DNA from: Actinacidiphila bryophytorum
GTDB lineage: Bacteria > Actinomycetota > Actinomycetes > Streptomycetales > Streptomycetaceae
NCBI RefSeq assembly: GCF_016916835.1
Contig: NZ_JAFFIX010000025.1
Coordinates: 1-64,000, forward strand
Length of the DNA: 64,000 nucleotides
Direction of reading: 5' to 3'
Each line of letters starts with the position of its first letter. The first letter of the stretch is position 1. A model generated the notes under the pieces. It did not search any database. It was given only the letters and a program-made list of their open reading frames with translations, and was not told where the DNA came from. Position numbers and translations under genes: made by a program. Positions 7,908 to 15,551 of the stretch are shown in pieces.

Positions 7908-8956
7908 TCCTCGCCCTGGTGCACCGCCTCGCCGGCCGCCCGGCCTGGATACGGTGGGGCCTGCTCGCCGCCGGCCTCTTCCTGGCCGCCGTCCTGCCCT
8001 GGGTGCTGTATCCGCCGGTGGCCACCGACATCCTGTGCTGGGGCCTGTTCGCGGTGGCCTTCGACCTGCTGCTCGGCCACGCGGGCCTGCTGTCCTTCGG
8101 CCACGCCGCTTTCTGGGGCGGCTCCGCGTACGTCACCGGACTCATCGCGCTGCACAGCGGACTGCCCTTCTACGCGGCCGTGTTGGGCGGCGCGGTCGCC
8201 GCGGCCCTGCTCGCGCTCCCCATCGGCTACCTCGCAGTACGCCGCAGCGGCATCTACTTCGCCATGATCACCCTGGCGTTCGCGCAGATGGTCTACTTCG
8301 TCGCCAACCAGTGGAGCGCGGTCACCGGCGGCGAGAACGGCCTCCAGGGCATCCCGCGCACCCTCCCCGGCGCCGACCTCTCCGACGCCTTCACCTTCTA
8401 CTACGCCGCCCTGCCCGTCGTCCTCCTCGGCCTGGCGGCCGCCCACCGCATCGTCCGCTCCCCCTTCGGCCGCGTCACCGCCGCGATCCGCGACAACCCC
8501 GACCGTGTCCGCGCCCTCGGCTACTCGGCCGACCGCTACAAACTCACCGTCTTCACCGCCTCCGCCTTCCTCTCCGGCCTCGCCGGCGGCCTCTTCGCCG
8601 TCAACCACGGCTTCGCCTCCCTCCAGGAGGTCGACTGGACGACCTCCGGCAAGGTCGTCGTGATGACCGTCCTCGGCGGCATCGGCACCCTGTGGGGCTC
8701 CCTGGTGGGGGCCGCGGCGATCGTCCGCCTGGAGGACTGGCTGTCGACGGCGGGCTTCGAACAGACCGACCTGGTGACAGGCGGCGTCTTCATCGTCGTC
8801 GTCCTCCTCTTCCGCCAGGGCCTGTGGGGCACCGCCACCCACCTCCTCCGGCTCCGCGCCCCGAGTGCTCCGCCGGAGGAGCCCGAGGCCGACGCGGAGT
8901 CTCCGGCTCACGCCGGCGGTGGGGGCGGGAGGGGTTTCACGGCGCGGGCGAAGTAG
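7904..8956 (+). CDS. livM: LivM-type ABC permease
   Basis: A 350-residue membrane protein with LivM hallmarks: GHAGLLSFGHAAFWGGSAY, RRSGIYFAMITLAFAQM and the loop AFLSGLAGGLFAVNHG. It starts inside the stop of livH (ATGA). The C-terminal 40 residues form a Pro/Glu/Gly-rich tail beyond the family core, and its last 49 bp overlap the convergent DUF6879 gene, so the tail may be a lineage-specific extension. Confidence 0.88.
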   Translation: MILALVHRLAGRPAWIRWGLLAAGLFLAAVLPWVLYPPVATDILCWGLFAVAFDLLLGHAGLLSFGHAAFWGGSAYVTGLIALHSGLPFYAAVLGGAVAAALLALPIGYLAVRRSGIYFAMITLAFAQMVYFVANQWSAVTGGENGLQGIPRTLPGADLSDAFTFYYAALPVVLLGLAAAHRIVRSPFGRVTAAIRDNPDRVRALGYSADRYKLTVFTASAFLSGLAGGLFAVNHGFASLQEVDWTTSGKVVVMTVLGGIGTLWGSLVGAAAIVRLEDWLSTAGFEQTDLVTGGVFIVVVLLFRQGLWGTATHLLRLRAPSAPPEEPEADAESPAHAGGGGGRGFTARAK

Positions 8957-9516
8957 GTCTGGACGTCCTCCGCGGACGCGTACGCCTGGCGGAGGTACGC
9001 CGTCCAGGGGGCGACGGTGGCGGGGTCGGTGTAGCGGATCGCGCCCAGGGTCGCGCCGGGGGTGTCGTAGAGCACGCGATAGAGGGTGCGGTCGTCCAGC
9101 AGCGTCAACTCCGGGAGGAGGCCGCCCGCTTCTGACTGCTCGACCGAGGTGGCCGACAGGACCCGTACGCGGTGGCCGCATTCGGCCCGGAGCGCGAGCC
9201 AGTGCAGCTCCCACTGCATGTACGGCGTCAGCGGCTCCTCCACCACCCGCAGCCGGTGGAACGCCGAGCCGCGCCGGTCCTCCTCGACGGCAGCCGCCCG
9301 GACCGCCGGCCGCTCGGCCTCGAACAGCCGCAGCGCCTCGGCCCAGTTCCCTCGGCGTAACGCGTCCCGGCTCGGGCTGCCCGCCTCCTCGAAATGCTGG
9401 CGGCGTTCCAGCTTCCAGGAGTTCCCGTTACGGATCGCGCCACGGCGTTCGCGGAAGTCCCGCCGGTAGGCGTTCGGGGCGAGCCAACGCCCCCTTCCCG
9501 CCCCGAAGTCACGCAC
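8908..9516 (-). CDS. DUF6879 family protein
   Basis: A 202-residue protein starting at GTG 9516 that overlaps the end of the upstream ATPase gene by 8 bp. It resembles the actinobacterial DUF6879 family, seen in conserved stretches like SWKLERRQHFEE, RVRVLSATSVE and EDVQTYFARAV. No catalytic motif is visible. The family is commonly found with HTH/DUF397 gene sets, and here it is co-transcribed with a histidine-kinase-like ATPase and divergent from such a HTH gene, so a regulatory or signalling role is likely. It ends in a proline run inside the 3' end of livM. Confidence 0.65.
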   Translation of the reverse strand: MRDFGAGRGRWLAPNAYRRDFRERRGAIRNGNSWKLERRQHFEEAGSPSRDALRRGNWAEALRLFEAERPAVRAAAVEEDRRGSAFHRLRVVEEPLTPYMQWELHWLALRAECGHRVRVLSATSVEQSEAGGLLPELTLLDDRTLYRVLYDTPGATLGAIRYTDPATVAPWTAYLRQAYASAEDVQTYFARAVKPLPPPPPA

Positions 9517-9976
9517 CGCGCGCGGGAAGGTCGAGTTCGGCGCGGACGGTTTTGCCTACCGGGTGGCGGTCGATCACCGCCCAGCGGTCGGCGACCGCTT
9601 CGACCATCAGGAGGCCGCGGCCGGACTCGGCCAGGGGGCGTGGGGGGAGGAGGTCGCCGGGGCCGGGTGGGCGGCGTTCGGTGCGGGTGTCGGAGACCTC
9701 GATACGGAGCGTGGCCCGGCTGAGCACGATGCGCAGCTCGAAGTCCCGCCCGGTGACGCAGCCGTGGGTCACGGCGTTCGCCGCCAGCTCGGCGACGATC
9801 GTCTCGGCCGCCTCGAACGCGGCGGTACCGCACCGGATCCCCCAGACGTTCAGCTCGTGCAGCGCCAGGTGCCGCGCGAGCCGCGCACCCCGGCGGGTGG
9901 AGCTGAACTGCTGACTGAACTGCTCGATGAACTCACCCTCGGAGACGGTGAGTTGACGGGTGGTGGGAGTTCTCAT
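9509..9976 (-). CDS. Histidine-kinase-like ATPase (anti-sigma/RsbW type)
   Basis: A 155-residue HATPase_c domain without a sensor or phosphoacceptor. The N-box region is ETIVAELAANAVTHG and the G-box includes ESGRGLLMVEAVAD. In Streptomyces such stand-alone ATPases are RsbW/SpoIIAB-like and may act as serine kinases or anti-sigma factors. The ATG at 9976 begins MRTPTTRQLTV; an upstream ATG at 10003 is possible but adds nine residues of no known role. It is divergent from the HTH gene at 10134, with 157 bp between them, and translationally coupled to the DUF6879 gene. Its partner is not evident. Confidence 0.75.
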   Translation of the reverse strand: MRTPTTRQLTVSEGEFIEQFSQQFSSTRRGARLARHLALHELNVWGIRCGTAAFEAAETIVAELAANAVTHGCVTGRDFELRIVLSRATLRIEVSDTRTERRPPGPGDLLPPRPLAESGRGLLMVEAVADRWAVIDRHPVGKTVRAELDLPARGA

Positions 9977-10133
9977 GATGCCCAATGTGACCTGCGGGAA
10001 CACCGCTGTGCCAGCACCGCGCCTTGTACGCTGCGCGAGCGTACACGCACCAAGGGTGGACAGTACACGTCACCGAGGGTGACCCTGTACTACGGCGGTA
10101 GTAACACCAGGGCGAGTGCGCGGGAGGTGGCCG

Positions 10134-10985
10134 ATGACGGCCAACGGCACGGGCGGCGGCGGCACGGTTTCGGGCGGCGAGCCCGAACCCTCCGACAGCT
10201 TGCGGACGTTCGGCGCGTTCGTCCAGGCCTTACGCGAGCACGCCGGCATGAGCCGGGAGGAGTTCGGCACGCTCATGGGCCTGTCCAAACACACGGTGAC
10301 CTCGATCGAGGTCGGGCGCCGCATGCCGGACCCGGACTTCGTCGAGCGCGCCGAGCCGTTGCTTGGCAACACGGGTGCGTTGCGCAATGCGGTACGGCAC
10401 CTCAGCCGCAGGCCGGGCCTGGCCAGTTGGTTCCGCCAGTGGGCACGCAAGGAGGAGACGGCGATCAGCCTGTGCACGTACGAGTGCCGCGTAATCCCGG
10501 GCCTGCTCCAGACGGAGGCATACGCGCGAGCGTTGTTCGAAGAGCGCCTGCCGCCGCTGAGCGACGAGGAGATCCAGGCCCAATGGACGGCGAGGGCCGA
10601 GCGCCAACGCCTACTGCGGGGTCGCCCGAACACGGCATTCAGCTTCGTACTGGACGAGCACCTCTTCCTGCGCCGGACGGGTGGATCAGAGGCCGCACGA
10701 AATCTGCTCGACCACGTCCTTGAGGTCAGCAGGCGGAGGAACATCGAGATCCAGGTGCTGCCAACAACGACCGGGGTCCACCCAGGCTTGGACGGACCGA
10801 TCCGGCTCCTGGAGACAGCCGAAAACCACTGGTTCGGATACAGCGAGGGCCAGGAGACAGGCCAGCTCATCTCCGAGGCCAAGGTCGTCAGCGTGCTCCA
10901 ACAGCGGTATGCAAAACTGCGCTCGCAGGCCCTCACCCCAGAGGAGTCCGGGAGCCTGCTGTTGCGACTGCGAGGAGAGCTATGA
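10134..10985 (+). CDS. XRE-family HTH regulator with DUF5753 domain
   Basis: A 283-residue protein. An N-terminal helix-turn-helix (about residues 20-80, MSREEFGTLMGLSKHTVTSI) is joined to a DUF5753 domain (CTYECRVIPGLLQTEAYARA, VDEHLFLRR-like LDEHLFLRRTGG, IQVLPTTTGVHPGLDGP). The ATG at 10134 has GGGAGGTGG at ideal spacing; the earlier GTG at 10116 does not. It overlaps the DUF397 gene by ATGA, the classic Streptomyces pair related to WhiJ-type developmental regulation. A DNA-binding regulator whose activity is modified by the small DUF397 protein is the expected arrangement; targets are unknown. Confidence 0.85.
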   Translation: MTANGTGGGGTVSGGEPEPSDSLRTFGAFVQALREHAGMSREEFGTLMGLSKHTVTSIEVGRRMPDPDFVERAEPLLGNTGALRNAVRHLSRRPGLASWFRQWARKEETAISLCTYECRVIPGLLQTEAYARALFEERLPPLSDEEIQAQWTARAERQRLLRGRPNTAFSFVLDEHLFLRRTGGSEAARNLLDHVLEVSRRRNIEIQVLPTTTGVHPGLDGPIRLLETAENHWFGYSEGQETGQLISEAKVVSVLQQRYAKLRSQALTPEESGSLLLRLRGEL

Positions 10986-11227
10986 GCACCAACGAACTGA
11001 ACTGGTTCAAGAGCAGCTACAGCGGCAGCTCCGGTGACGACTGCATCGAGGTCGCCCTCGCCTGGCACAAGTCCAGTTACAGCAGCGGCAGTTCAGGCGA
11101 CTGCGTCGAGGTCGCGACCTGCCCCGAGGTCGTCCACGTACGGGACTCCAAGGACAAGGAAGGCCCCCAACTCGCCTTCACCCCCACGGAGTGGTCGGCC
11201 TTCGTCGCGTACGCACGCGCGCTCTGA
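10982..11227 (+). CDS. DUF397 protein with duplicated motif
   Basis: An 81-residue protein. DUF397 proteins normally have one W-x-KSSYS...CVEVA motif. Here it is doubled: WFKSSYSGSSGDDCIEVA is followed directly by WHKSSYSSGSSGDCVEVA, then VVHVRDSKDKEGPQLAFTPT and a final EWSAFVAYA. It starts in the stop of the HTH gene and is its likely antagonist or partner. The internal duplication gives two Cys-containing modules in one chain. Confidence 0.82.
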   Translation: MSTNELNWFKSSYSGSSGDDCIEVALAWHKSSYSSGSSGDCVEVATCPEVVHVRDSKDKEGPQLAFTPTEWSAFVAYARAL

Positions 11228-11285
11228 CAGCACCGCAGGGGCGGGGGGCGTGCCCCCGCCCCTACCCGCCAGGAAAGGCGCGACG

Positions 11286-11693
11286 ATGGAACAGCCGGGG
11301 ATACGCCTGGGCAGCGACAACGCATGGGTGGAGCTGGCCCGCTCCGAAGAGAACAACTGGCGGGTCACCGCCGACTGGTGCACGTGCCTGACGGCAGACT
11401 TCGACGTGTACCTCACCCACGACGAAGTCGTGGACTTTGCCACGCGGATGCTCGCCCACCTGCGGGAGCCGTCAGGCGGCGGCTTTTCCGAGGCGGTGAC
11501 CTCCAGCCGCGTCAATCCGCTGAGCCTGACGATGGAGCCCGTCGGGAACGGGTTCGCCTCCTTCGCGTGGCTCACCCCGAACGGTGACGACAACGTCTGC
11601 CACATGCAGATGGAGATGAACCCGGTCGACGTCTCCGAACTCGTGGAGCTGTTCGAGACCTTCCACGCGGCGCTGGCGGCGTCACAGGTCTGA
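11286..11693 (+). CDS. Small conserved-looking protein of unknown function
   Basis: A 135-residue acidic protein starting MEQPGIRLGSDNAWVEL after AGGAAAGG. No domain was recognised. It alternates predicted strands with a helix near DVSELVELFETFHAALA, and has four internal Cys/Met-rich stretches (DWCTCLTADFD, NVCHMQMEMN). The size and beta-rich layout would suit an immunity-type or accessory protein but no toxin is adjacent. It follows the DUF397 gene by 58 bp and its end overlaps the convergent phosphatase-family gene by 12 bp. Confidence 0.6.
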   Translation: MEQPGIRLGSDNAWVELARSEENNWRVTADWCTCLTADFDVYLTHDEVVDFATRMLAHLREPSGGGFSEAVTSSRVNPLSLTMEPVGNGFASFAWLTPNGDDNVCHMQMEMNPVDVSELVELFETFHAALAASQV

Positions 11694-12509
11694 GGACGTC
11701 CGCAGGTCGGCGAGGACGGCGGTGTGGTCGGAGGGCCACACGCCGTCCACGGGTTCGTCGCCCGCGCGGCGGACCGCACTGACCGAGCCGAGGCCGCGCG
11801 GGCCTGGCAGGCCGGTGTGGATGTAGTCGACGCGGACGCTGGGTTCGAACCCGGCGGCGACGTACGGGTTGGCCGCGTCCCAGGTGACCGACGGCTGCGC
11901 GGGGTCCGCGTACTCCCATGCGTCGAGGAGGACTTGGCCGGGGACGGCGGGTGCGGTCTTGTAGCCGCCGAAGAGCCGTACTTCGTCGGAGTCGGGGAAG
12001 GCGTTGAAGTCCCCCGTGACAACGGGCGGGAAGTCGCTCCCCCGGCCGCGTGCGGCCACGAACTCGGCCAGGGCCGTGACCTGTTGGCAGCGTAGGGCGG
12101 AGGCGTCGACCGCCGAGGTGAGGTGGGTGGTGAAGAACGGCACCTGGTGCGCAGGGGCGTCGATGCGGGCGTAGAGGGCCAGGCGGCCGTCGTCGTCGCC
12201 CTCGCGGAAGGGCAGTTCGGCCCGCTCGTGCTCCACGATGGGCCACCGGCTCAGGACGGCGTTGCCGATGTCCACCGACAGGTCCCCGATCCGTCGCTGC
12301 CAGCCCTCCGGCGCGCGCGACGCCGCCCACGTCCAGTGCATGCCGAGGCTCGACGCGAGCCGTTCTGCCAGGTTCTCCCCGCCGCACGCCCACACTTCCT
12401 GGAGCCCGACCACGTCCGGCCGCAGGTCCCTCAGTACGGCGAGTATCGCCCTCTCCCGCTGCTCCCACGGCCCGAACCGCCACCACACGTTCCAGGTCAG
12501 CACCCGCAT
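11682..12509 (-). CDS. Endonuclease/exonuclease/phosphatase-family protein
   Basis: A 275-residue EEP-fold hydrolase. The family residues are all present: Asn in MRVLTWNVWW, Glu in VGLQEVWACGG, the TGDFNAFPDSDE loop, and SDHTAVLADL at the end. Members cleave phosphodiester or phosphomonoester bonds in nucleic acids, lipids or inositol phosphates. No signal peptide is visible, so it is probably cytoplasmic. The start ATG at 12509 shares one base with the stop of the upstream M48 protease gene (TGATG), so the two are translationally coupled. The substrate is not evident. Confidence 0.85.
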   Translation of the reverse strand: MRVLTWNVWWRFGPWEQRERAILAVLRDLRPDVVGLQEVWACGGENLAERLASSLGMHWTWAASRAPEGWQRRIGDLSVDIGNAVLSRWPIVEHERAELPFREGDDDGRLALYARIDAPAHQVPFFTTHLTSAVDASALRCQQVTALAEFVAARGRGSDFPPVVTGDFNAFPDSDEVRLFGGYKTAPAVPGQVLLDAWEYADPAQPSVTWDAANPYVAAGFEPSVRVDYIHTGLPGPRGLGSVSAVRRAGDEPVDGVWPSDHTAVLADLRTSSDL

Positions 12510-13831
12510 CACAGCGGCATGTCGCGCAGCGTCCGGTGCGCCACCTGGCGGCCGGGGGCGTCGATCTCGGCGTCGATCGCCGCCGTGTCCGCCGGGTCGA
12601 GCGTGACCGAGGCGGGGAGCGCGCCGGCGGTTTCGAGCAGCAGCGTGCGGCGCAGATGCGTCGGCGGGTGGGTGGAGTCGGTGCTGTGGCCGCGGAGTTC
12701 CGCGACCCGGCGCAGTCGTTCCCGCTCGTGTGCGGGGATGTCCCGTGCGTGGTCGGCGAGTTGCGCCCACAGACCCGCCTCGACGGCCTTCGGGTCGGTG
12801 CCGCGGTTCCTGGTGCGGGCCAGTACCGCCTGGCGGTGCACCTCCCGGGCCACGGTCTGGGCCAGCAGCAGCTCGTCGAGGAACTCCGCCGCGGCGGCGC
12901 CCGATCCGATCCGGGCGCCGTTCAGGTCGGCCTGGTATTCGGCGCGTTGGGAGGCCCGCAGGGTGAAGTGGTCGAGCAGGTAGAGCAGTCCGAGTACGAA
13001 CAGCCACGGCGGGATCATGATCAGGTCGGTGATGACCTGGACGACGGTGCGGTGGCGCTGTCCGCTCGGGCGCAGTACGTGGTGCCAGGTGCCGAGGGTG
13101 CGCAGGGCGGTGCCGACGACCAGACCGCGGCGCTGGTCGCCGTTGGCGTAGTGCCCGAACTCGTGCCCGAGAACGGCGATGCGCTGCTGGGGGCTGAGCA
13201 TGTGCCACAGCGGCAGGCCGAGCACCAGCAGCCGGCGCCGCCGCAGGCCGTACTCGGTCACGGACGCGTTCACGGCGGCGTCCAGCGCCACGACGTCCAC
13301 CGGCCGGGTGCCGGTCGCCGCGGCGACCCGGTCCAGCAGCGCGTACAGGGCGGGCGCCGCGGCGCGGTCGAGGGTCACGGCGTCCTTCGGCAGCCGCCCG
13401 AACCGCGGTCGCAGCGTCACGACCACGAGCAGCAGGACGGCGCCCAGCAGCACTTGGAGGGCGAGAACGCTGCCCGTCGCGATCAGCAGGACCCCGGTGA
13501 CAGCGACGGCGACGGTGCTCAAGTGCACCGCCCACGCCAGGACATGCGCGGCGACCCCCGAGGCGTCCAACCGCGGTGCGCCCGCCCCGTCGCGGGCCAG
13601 TTCGCCGTACAACTGCTCGCCGTAGCGCGCGGCCATCCGGCGCCGATGCCCCTGGAGCCGGCCGCGCGGCGGGTCGGGTGGCAGCGGATCGGCGTTCCAG
13701 CCGCAGCCCGCACACCACACCACGAACCGCGGATCAGCGACCGTCACCCGCCCACACTCGGGACACGTACTCTCCCGCAGCCCCCGCCCGCCCGTTGCTC
13801 CCGCCGACACCCCGGCACCGCTATGACCCAT
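12509..13831 (-). CDS. Membrane M48-family metalloprotease with N-terminal zinc ribbon
   Basis: A 440-residue protein. Residues about 23-45 form a four-cysteine zinc ribbon (CPECG ... CAGCG). Two hydrophobic segments near 90-130 precede the peptidase domain, which carries HEFGH (GHEFGHYANGD) and the downstream Glu in EYQADLNGARIG. Another hydrophobic segment (PPWLFVLGLLYLLDHF) lies between them. This matches HtpX/Ste24-like proteases that act on membrane or misfolded proteins. It is the first gene of a two-gene unit with the EEP-family gene. Confidence 0.85.
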   Translation of the reverse strand: MGHSGAGVSAGATGGRGLRESTCPECGRVTVADPRFVVWCAGCGWNADPLPPDPPRGRLQGHRRRMAARYGEQLYGELARDGAGAPRLDASGVAAHVLAWAVHLSTVAVAVTGVLLIATGSVLALQVLLGAVLLLVVVTLRPRFGRLPKDAVTLDRAAAPALYALLDRVAAATGTRPVDVVALDAAVNASVTEYGLRRRRLLVLGLPLWHMLSPQQRIAVLGHEFGHYANGDQRRGLVVGTALRTLGTWHHVLRPSGQRHRTVVQVITDLIMIPPWLFVLGLLYLLDHFTLRASQRAEYQADLNGARIGSGAAAAEFLDELLLAQTVAREVHRQAVLARTRNRGTDPKAVEAGLWAQLADHARDIPAHERERLRRVAELRGHSTDSTHPPTHLRRTLLLETAGALPASVTLDPADTAAIDAEIDAPGRQVAHRTLRDMPL

Positions 13832-13956
13832 GTCCCCCCCCAGGACGTTTCCCCCCGCCGACGTGACGGGCCGCCGCAGCCTACCGCCCGCGGAATATCC
13901 TCGTGGCGATCATTCGTACAGTTGCGCACACCCGAGGCGTGGAAAGGCGGTCGACC

Positions 13957-14317
13957 GTGGTCAACACCGTGCCGGTACAACGTGACGTGCTGCATGAGGC
14001 CGTGCCCGCGGTGGCGGCCTTCGCGCGGCCCGCGGTGCGGCTCCATGCGCGGATCGGCGGATTACGCGAGCTACCCAGGCCGGTATTCCCGCTGTCCATG
14101 CGGTGCGCAGACCCGGCTGGTGGCCGACCTGATGTCGGCCGAGGGGCTTGACAGTTGGTGGCATCCGCGCGCGGCTCCGGACTTCCCGTGGAAGGGCGCG
14201 CCGTACGACTGGAGCTTTCACGAGCCGACCCAGCTCCGGCTCGGCCGCGACGGCTTCCAGGCGCTGTTCGGCTGCACAGCCGATCCCGGTCACCCACTCA
14301 TCACGTACATCGAGTAG
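13957..14317 (+). pseudogene. Decayed small gene with a frame break near 14050
   Basis: GTG 13957, after GGAAAGGCGG, opens a sensible frame (RDVLHEAVPAVAAFARPAVR, LHARIGG) that loses character and stops at about 14154. From about 14050 the next frame resumes coding character (GRYSRCPCGAQTRLVADLM ... GFQALFGCTADPGHPLI) and ends at 14317. Codon bias is good on each side of the switch. The pieces look like the head and tail of one protein, with a deletion or single frameshift between. The CxCG motif and C-terminal GC..DPGHP recall zinc-containing YwqG/DUF1963-like proteins, but this is weak. A sequencing error is possible. Confidence 0.45.
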
Positions 14318-14340
14318 CGGCCGGGAACCACCCGGCGGCT

Positions 14341-14581
14341 CAGCCGTGCCACACCTGCGTGGCACCGGCGTAGCAGTCGTACTGCACCAGCGTGGTCCCG
14401 TTCTCGTGACTCCACACGTCATCAAGGCACTTCCCGCTGTCGCCGTTCACGAAGTACCCATAGCTGAGCGCCCCGCTTCCGCCGCGACGTGCCCCGGCTC
14501 GGCGGCCTCCGCCACGGAGGGCAGCGCCGTCCCGGCGGCAAGTGCACCCGCGGCCAACACGGTGACGATGACCTTTCGCAT
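14341..14581 (-). pseudogene. Frameshifted small secreted ricin-B-like protein
   Basis: ATG 14581 begins a clear signal peptide (MRKVIVTVLAAGALAAGTAL, PSVAEAAE) that runs into a stop after 41 codons. One base away the frame reads ALSYGYFVNGDSGKCLDDVW, SHENGTTLVQYDCYAGATQV and WHG, then a stop at 14341. That second part is the beginning of a ricin-type beta-trefoil repeat (GKCLD ... QYDC ... Q.W). The span is 241 bp, one more than a multiple of three, and a run of four C (14471-14474) sits at the switch, so a single inserted base explains it. Either a recently broken gene or a sequencing slip; repaired it would encode about 79 residues. Confidence 0.6.
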
Positions 14582-14682
14582 GACGTCCGTCCCCCTCTCA
14601 CCGCAGCCATCCTGACCACGGTGAGCCGAAGCGTAATCACCCGATCACACCCCGTACCAGACGACTTACAGCCGCCCCACCT

Positions 14683-14874
14683 ATGGCCGGAACAGCCGCT
14701 GTACGGTCAGCCATCACCCTGGCCATCCTCGCCCGGTCCGGCAACCTGCTCGCCCCAGGCGTCGTCGCCGGACTGCTCCTGCTCGTCTTCACCGCAGCCC
14801 TCACCTGGACCTACGCCGACGGCGACCACGGCCGCCACGCTCTCCAGCACGCCTGCGGAATCATCTTCGCCTGA
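14683..14874 (+). CDS. Possible small membrane peptide
   Basis: A 63-codon frame with one strong hydrophobic stretch (GVVAGLLLLVFTAALTWTYA) and a His-rich end (GDHGRHALQHAC). No ribosome site or family match was seen. It lies in the decayed stretch between the frameshifted genes and the toxin module and may be a remnant of a longer gene. Confidence 0.3.
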   Translation: MAGTAAVRSAITLAILARSGNLLAPGVVAGLLLLVFTAALTWTYADGDHGRHALQHACGIIFA

Positions 14875-15170
14875 GGCAACGGCATCTGACGCACCCACGC
14901 CGAGCCAGGATGGCCTGCAACCAACGGATGCGGTGCGTTTACTCGGGCACAGCGCGACGATGTCGGGCCATCCTCAGGAAGCCCACGCACGGATACCACG
15001 CTTGGCAGAAGTTGATCCATTCAACGAACGACGCGAGAGCCACCCCTGCGCAATGGCGCGCTCGTATTCCGCAGTCCTACGGGATGTGCCGTTTCCCGTC
15101 CGCTCACACAGAGGGCGGCCGCAGCCGAGCGCGGCCAGGAGAGAGGCGAAAAGGCTATACCCTCACTCGG
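14875..15170. other. Gene-poor gap before the first toxin module
   Basis: No supported gene. Base composition becomes visibly less GC-rich here and stays so through the putative immunity gene and the RHS toxin tip, marking the edge of probably acquired DNA. Confidence 0.4.
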
Positions 15171-15551
15171 TCAACTGTTGTCCGAAGTCAACTCCCTGTA
15201 TGCAGTCTCGGCGGCAGTGACCACAGCATCCCAGTGAGGAGATTCCATGTACTCCAAATCACTGCGCTCCTGCCCCTCAATGTCGAGCAGTCGCTCAAGA
15301 GCGTCGGCGAGTACTTCCATGACGCCAACTTCGGCACGGCTCGCCAGGATCGCTCCGAGGTACTTTTCGGGATCCTCAAGCACGACCGTGTCATCGAAGA
15401 GAATATGCACATTCATGGAGAAGTCGTCATAGTACTGCTCATTTGGATATCGACCCTCAACCCAGACGCGGCGCTGATAATCCCTGTCAGCCAATGACTT
15501 GACAGCACCGATGACACTCTTACGCATCTCCGGAAACTTAACCTCGATCAT
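15171..15551 (-). CDS. SCO4402-family protein, putative immunity to the RHS toxin
   Basis: A 126-residue acidic protein (VKFPEMRKSVIGAVKSLADR, YDDFSMNVHILFDDTVVLED, ERLLDIEGQERSDLEYMES) that matches the SCO4402 family by recall. Its ATG at 15551 shares ATGA with the RHS stop. Earlier in-frame starts (ATG 15575, GTG 15584) would extend the overlap into the toxin; 15551 was chosen because the family begins at the VKFPEMR stretch. Position directly behind the toxin tip, coupled translation, acidity and low GC are what is expected of a cognate immunity protein. The immunity role is inferred. Confidence 0.7.
   Translation of the reverse strand: MIEVKFPEMRKSVIGAVKSLADRDYQRRVWVEGRYPNEQYYDDFSMNVHILFDDTVVLEDPEKYLGAILASRAEVGVMEVLADALERLLDIEGQERSDLEYMESPHWDAVVTAAETAYRELTSDNS

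Noticed and set aside
12536..13900. Long rightward frame opposite the M48 protease
   Set aside because: It is the antisense of a well-supported protease; only its last part, after about 14050, has independent coding character.
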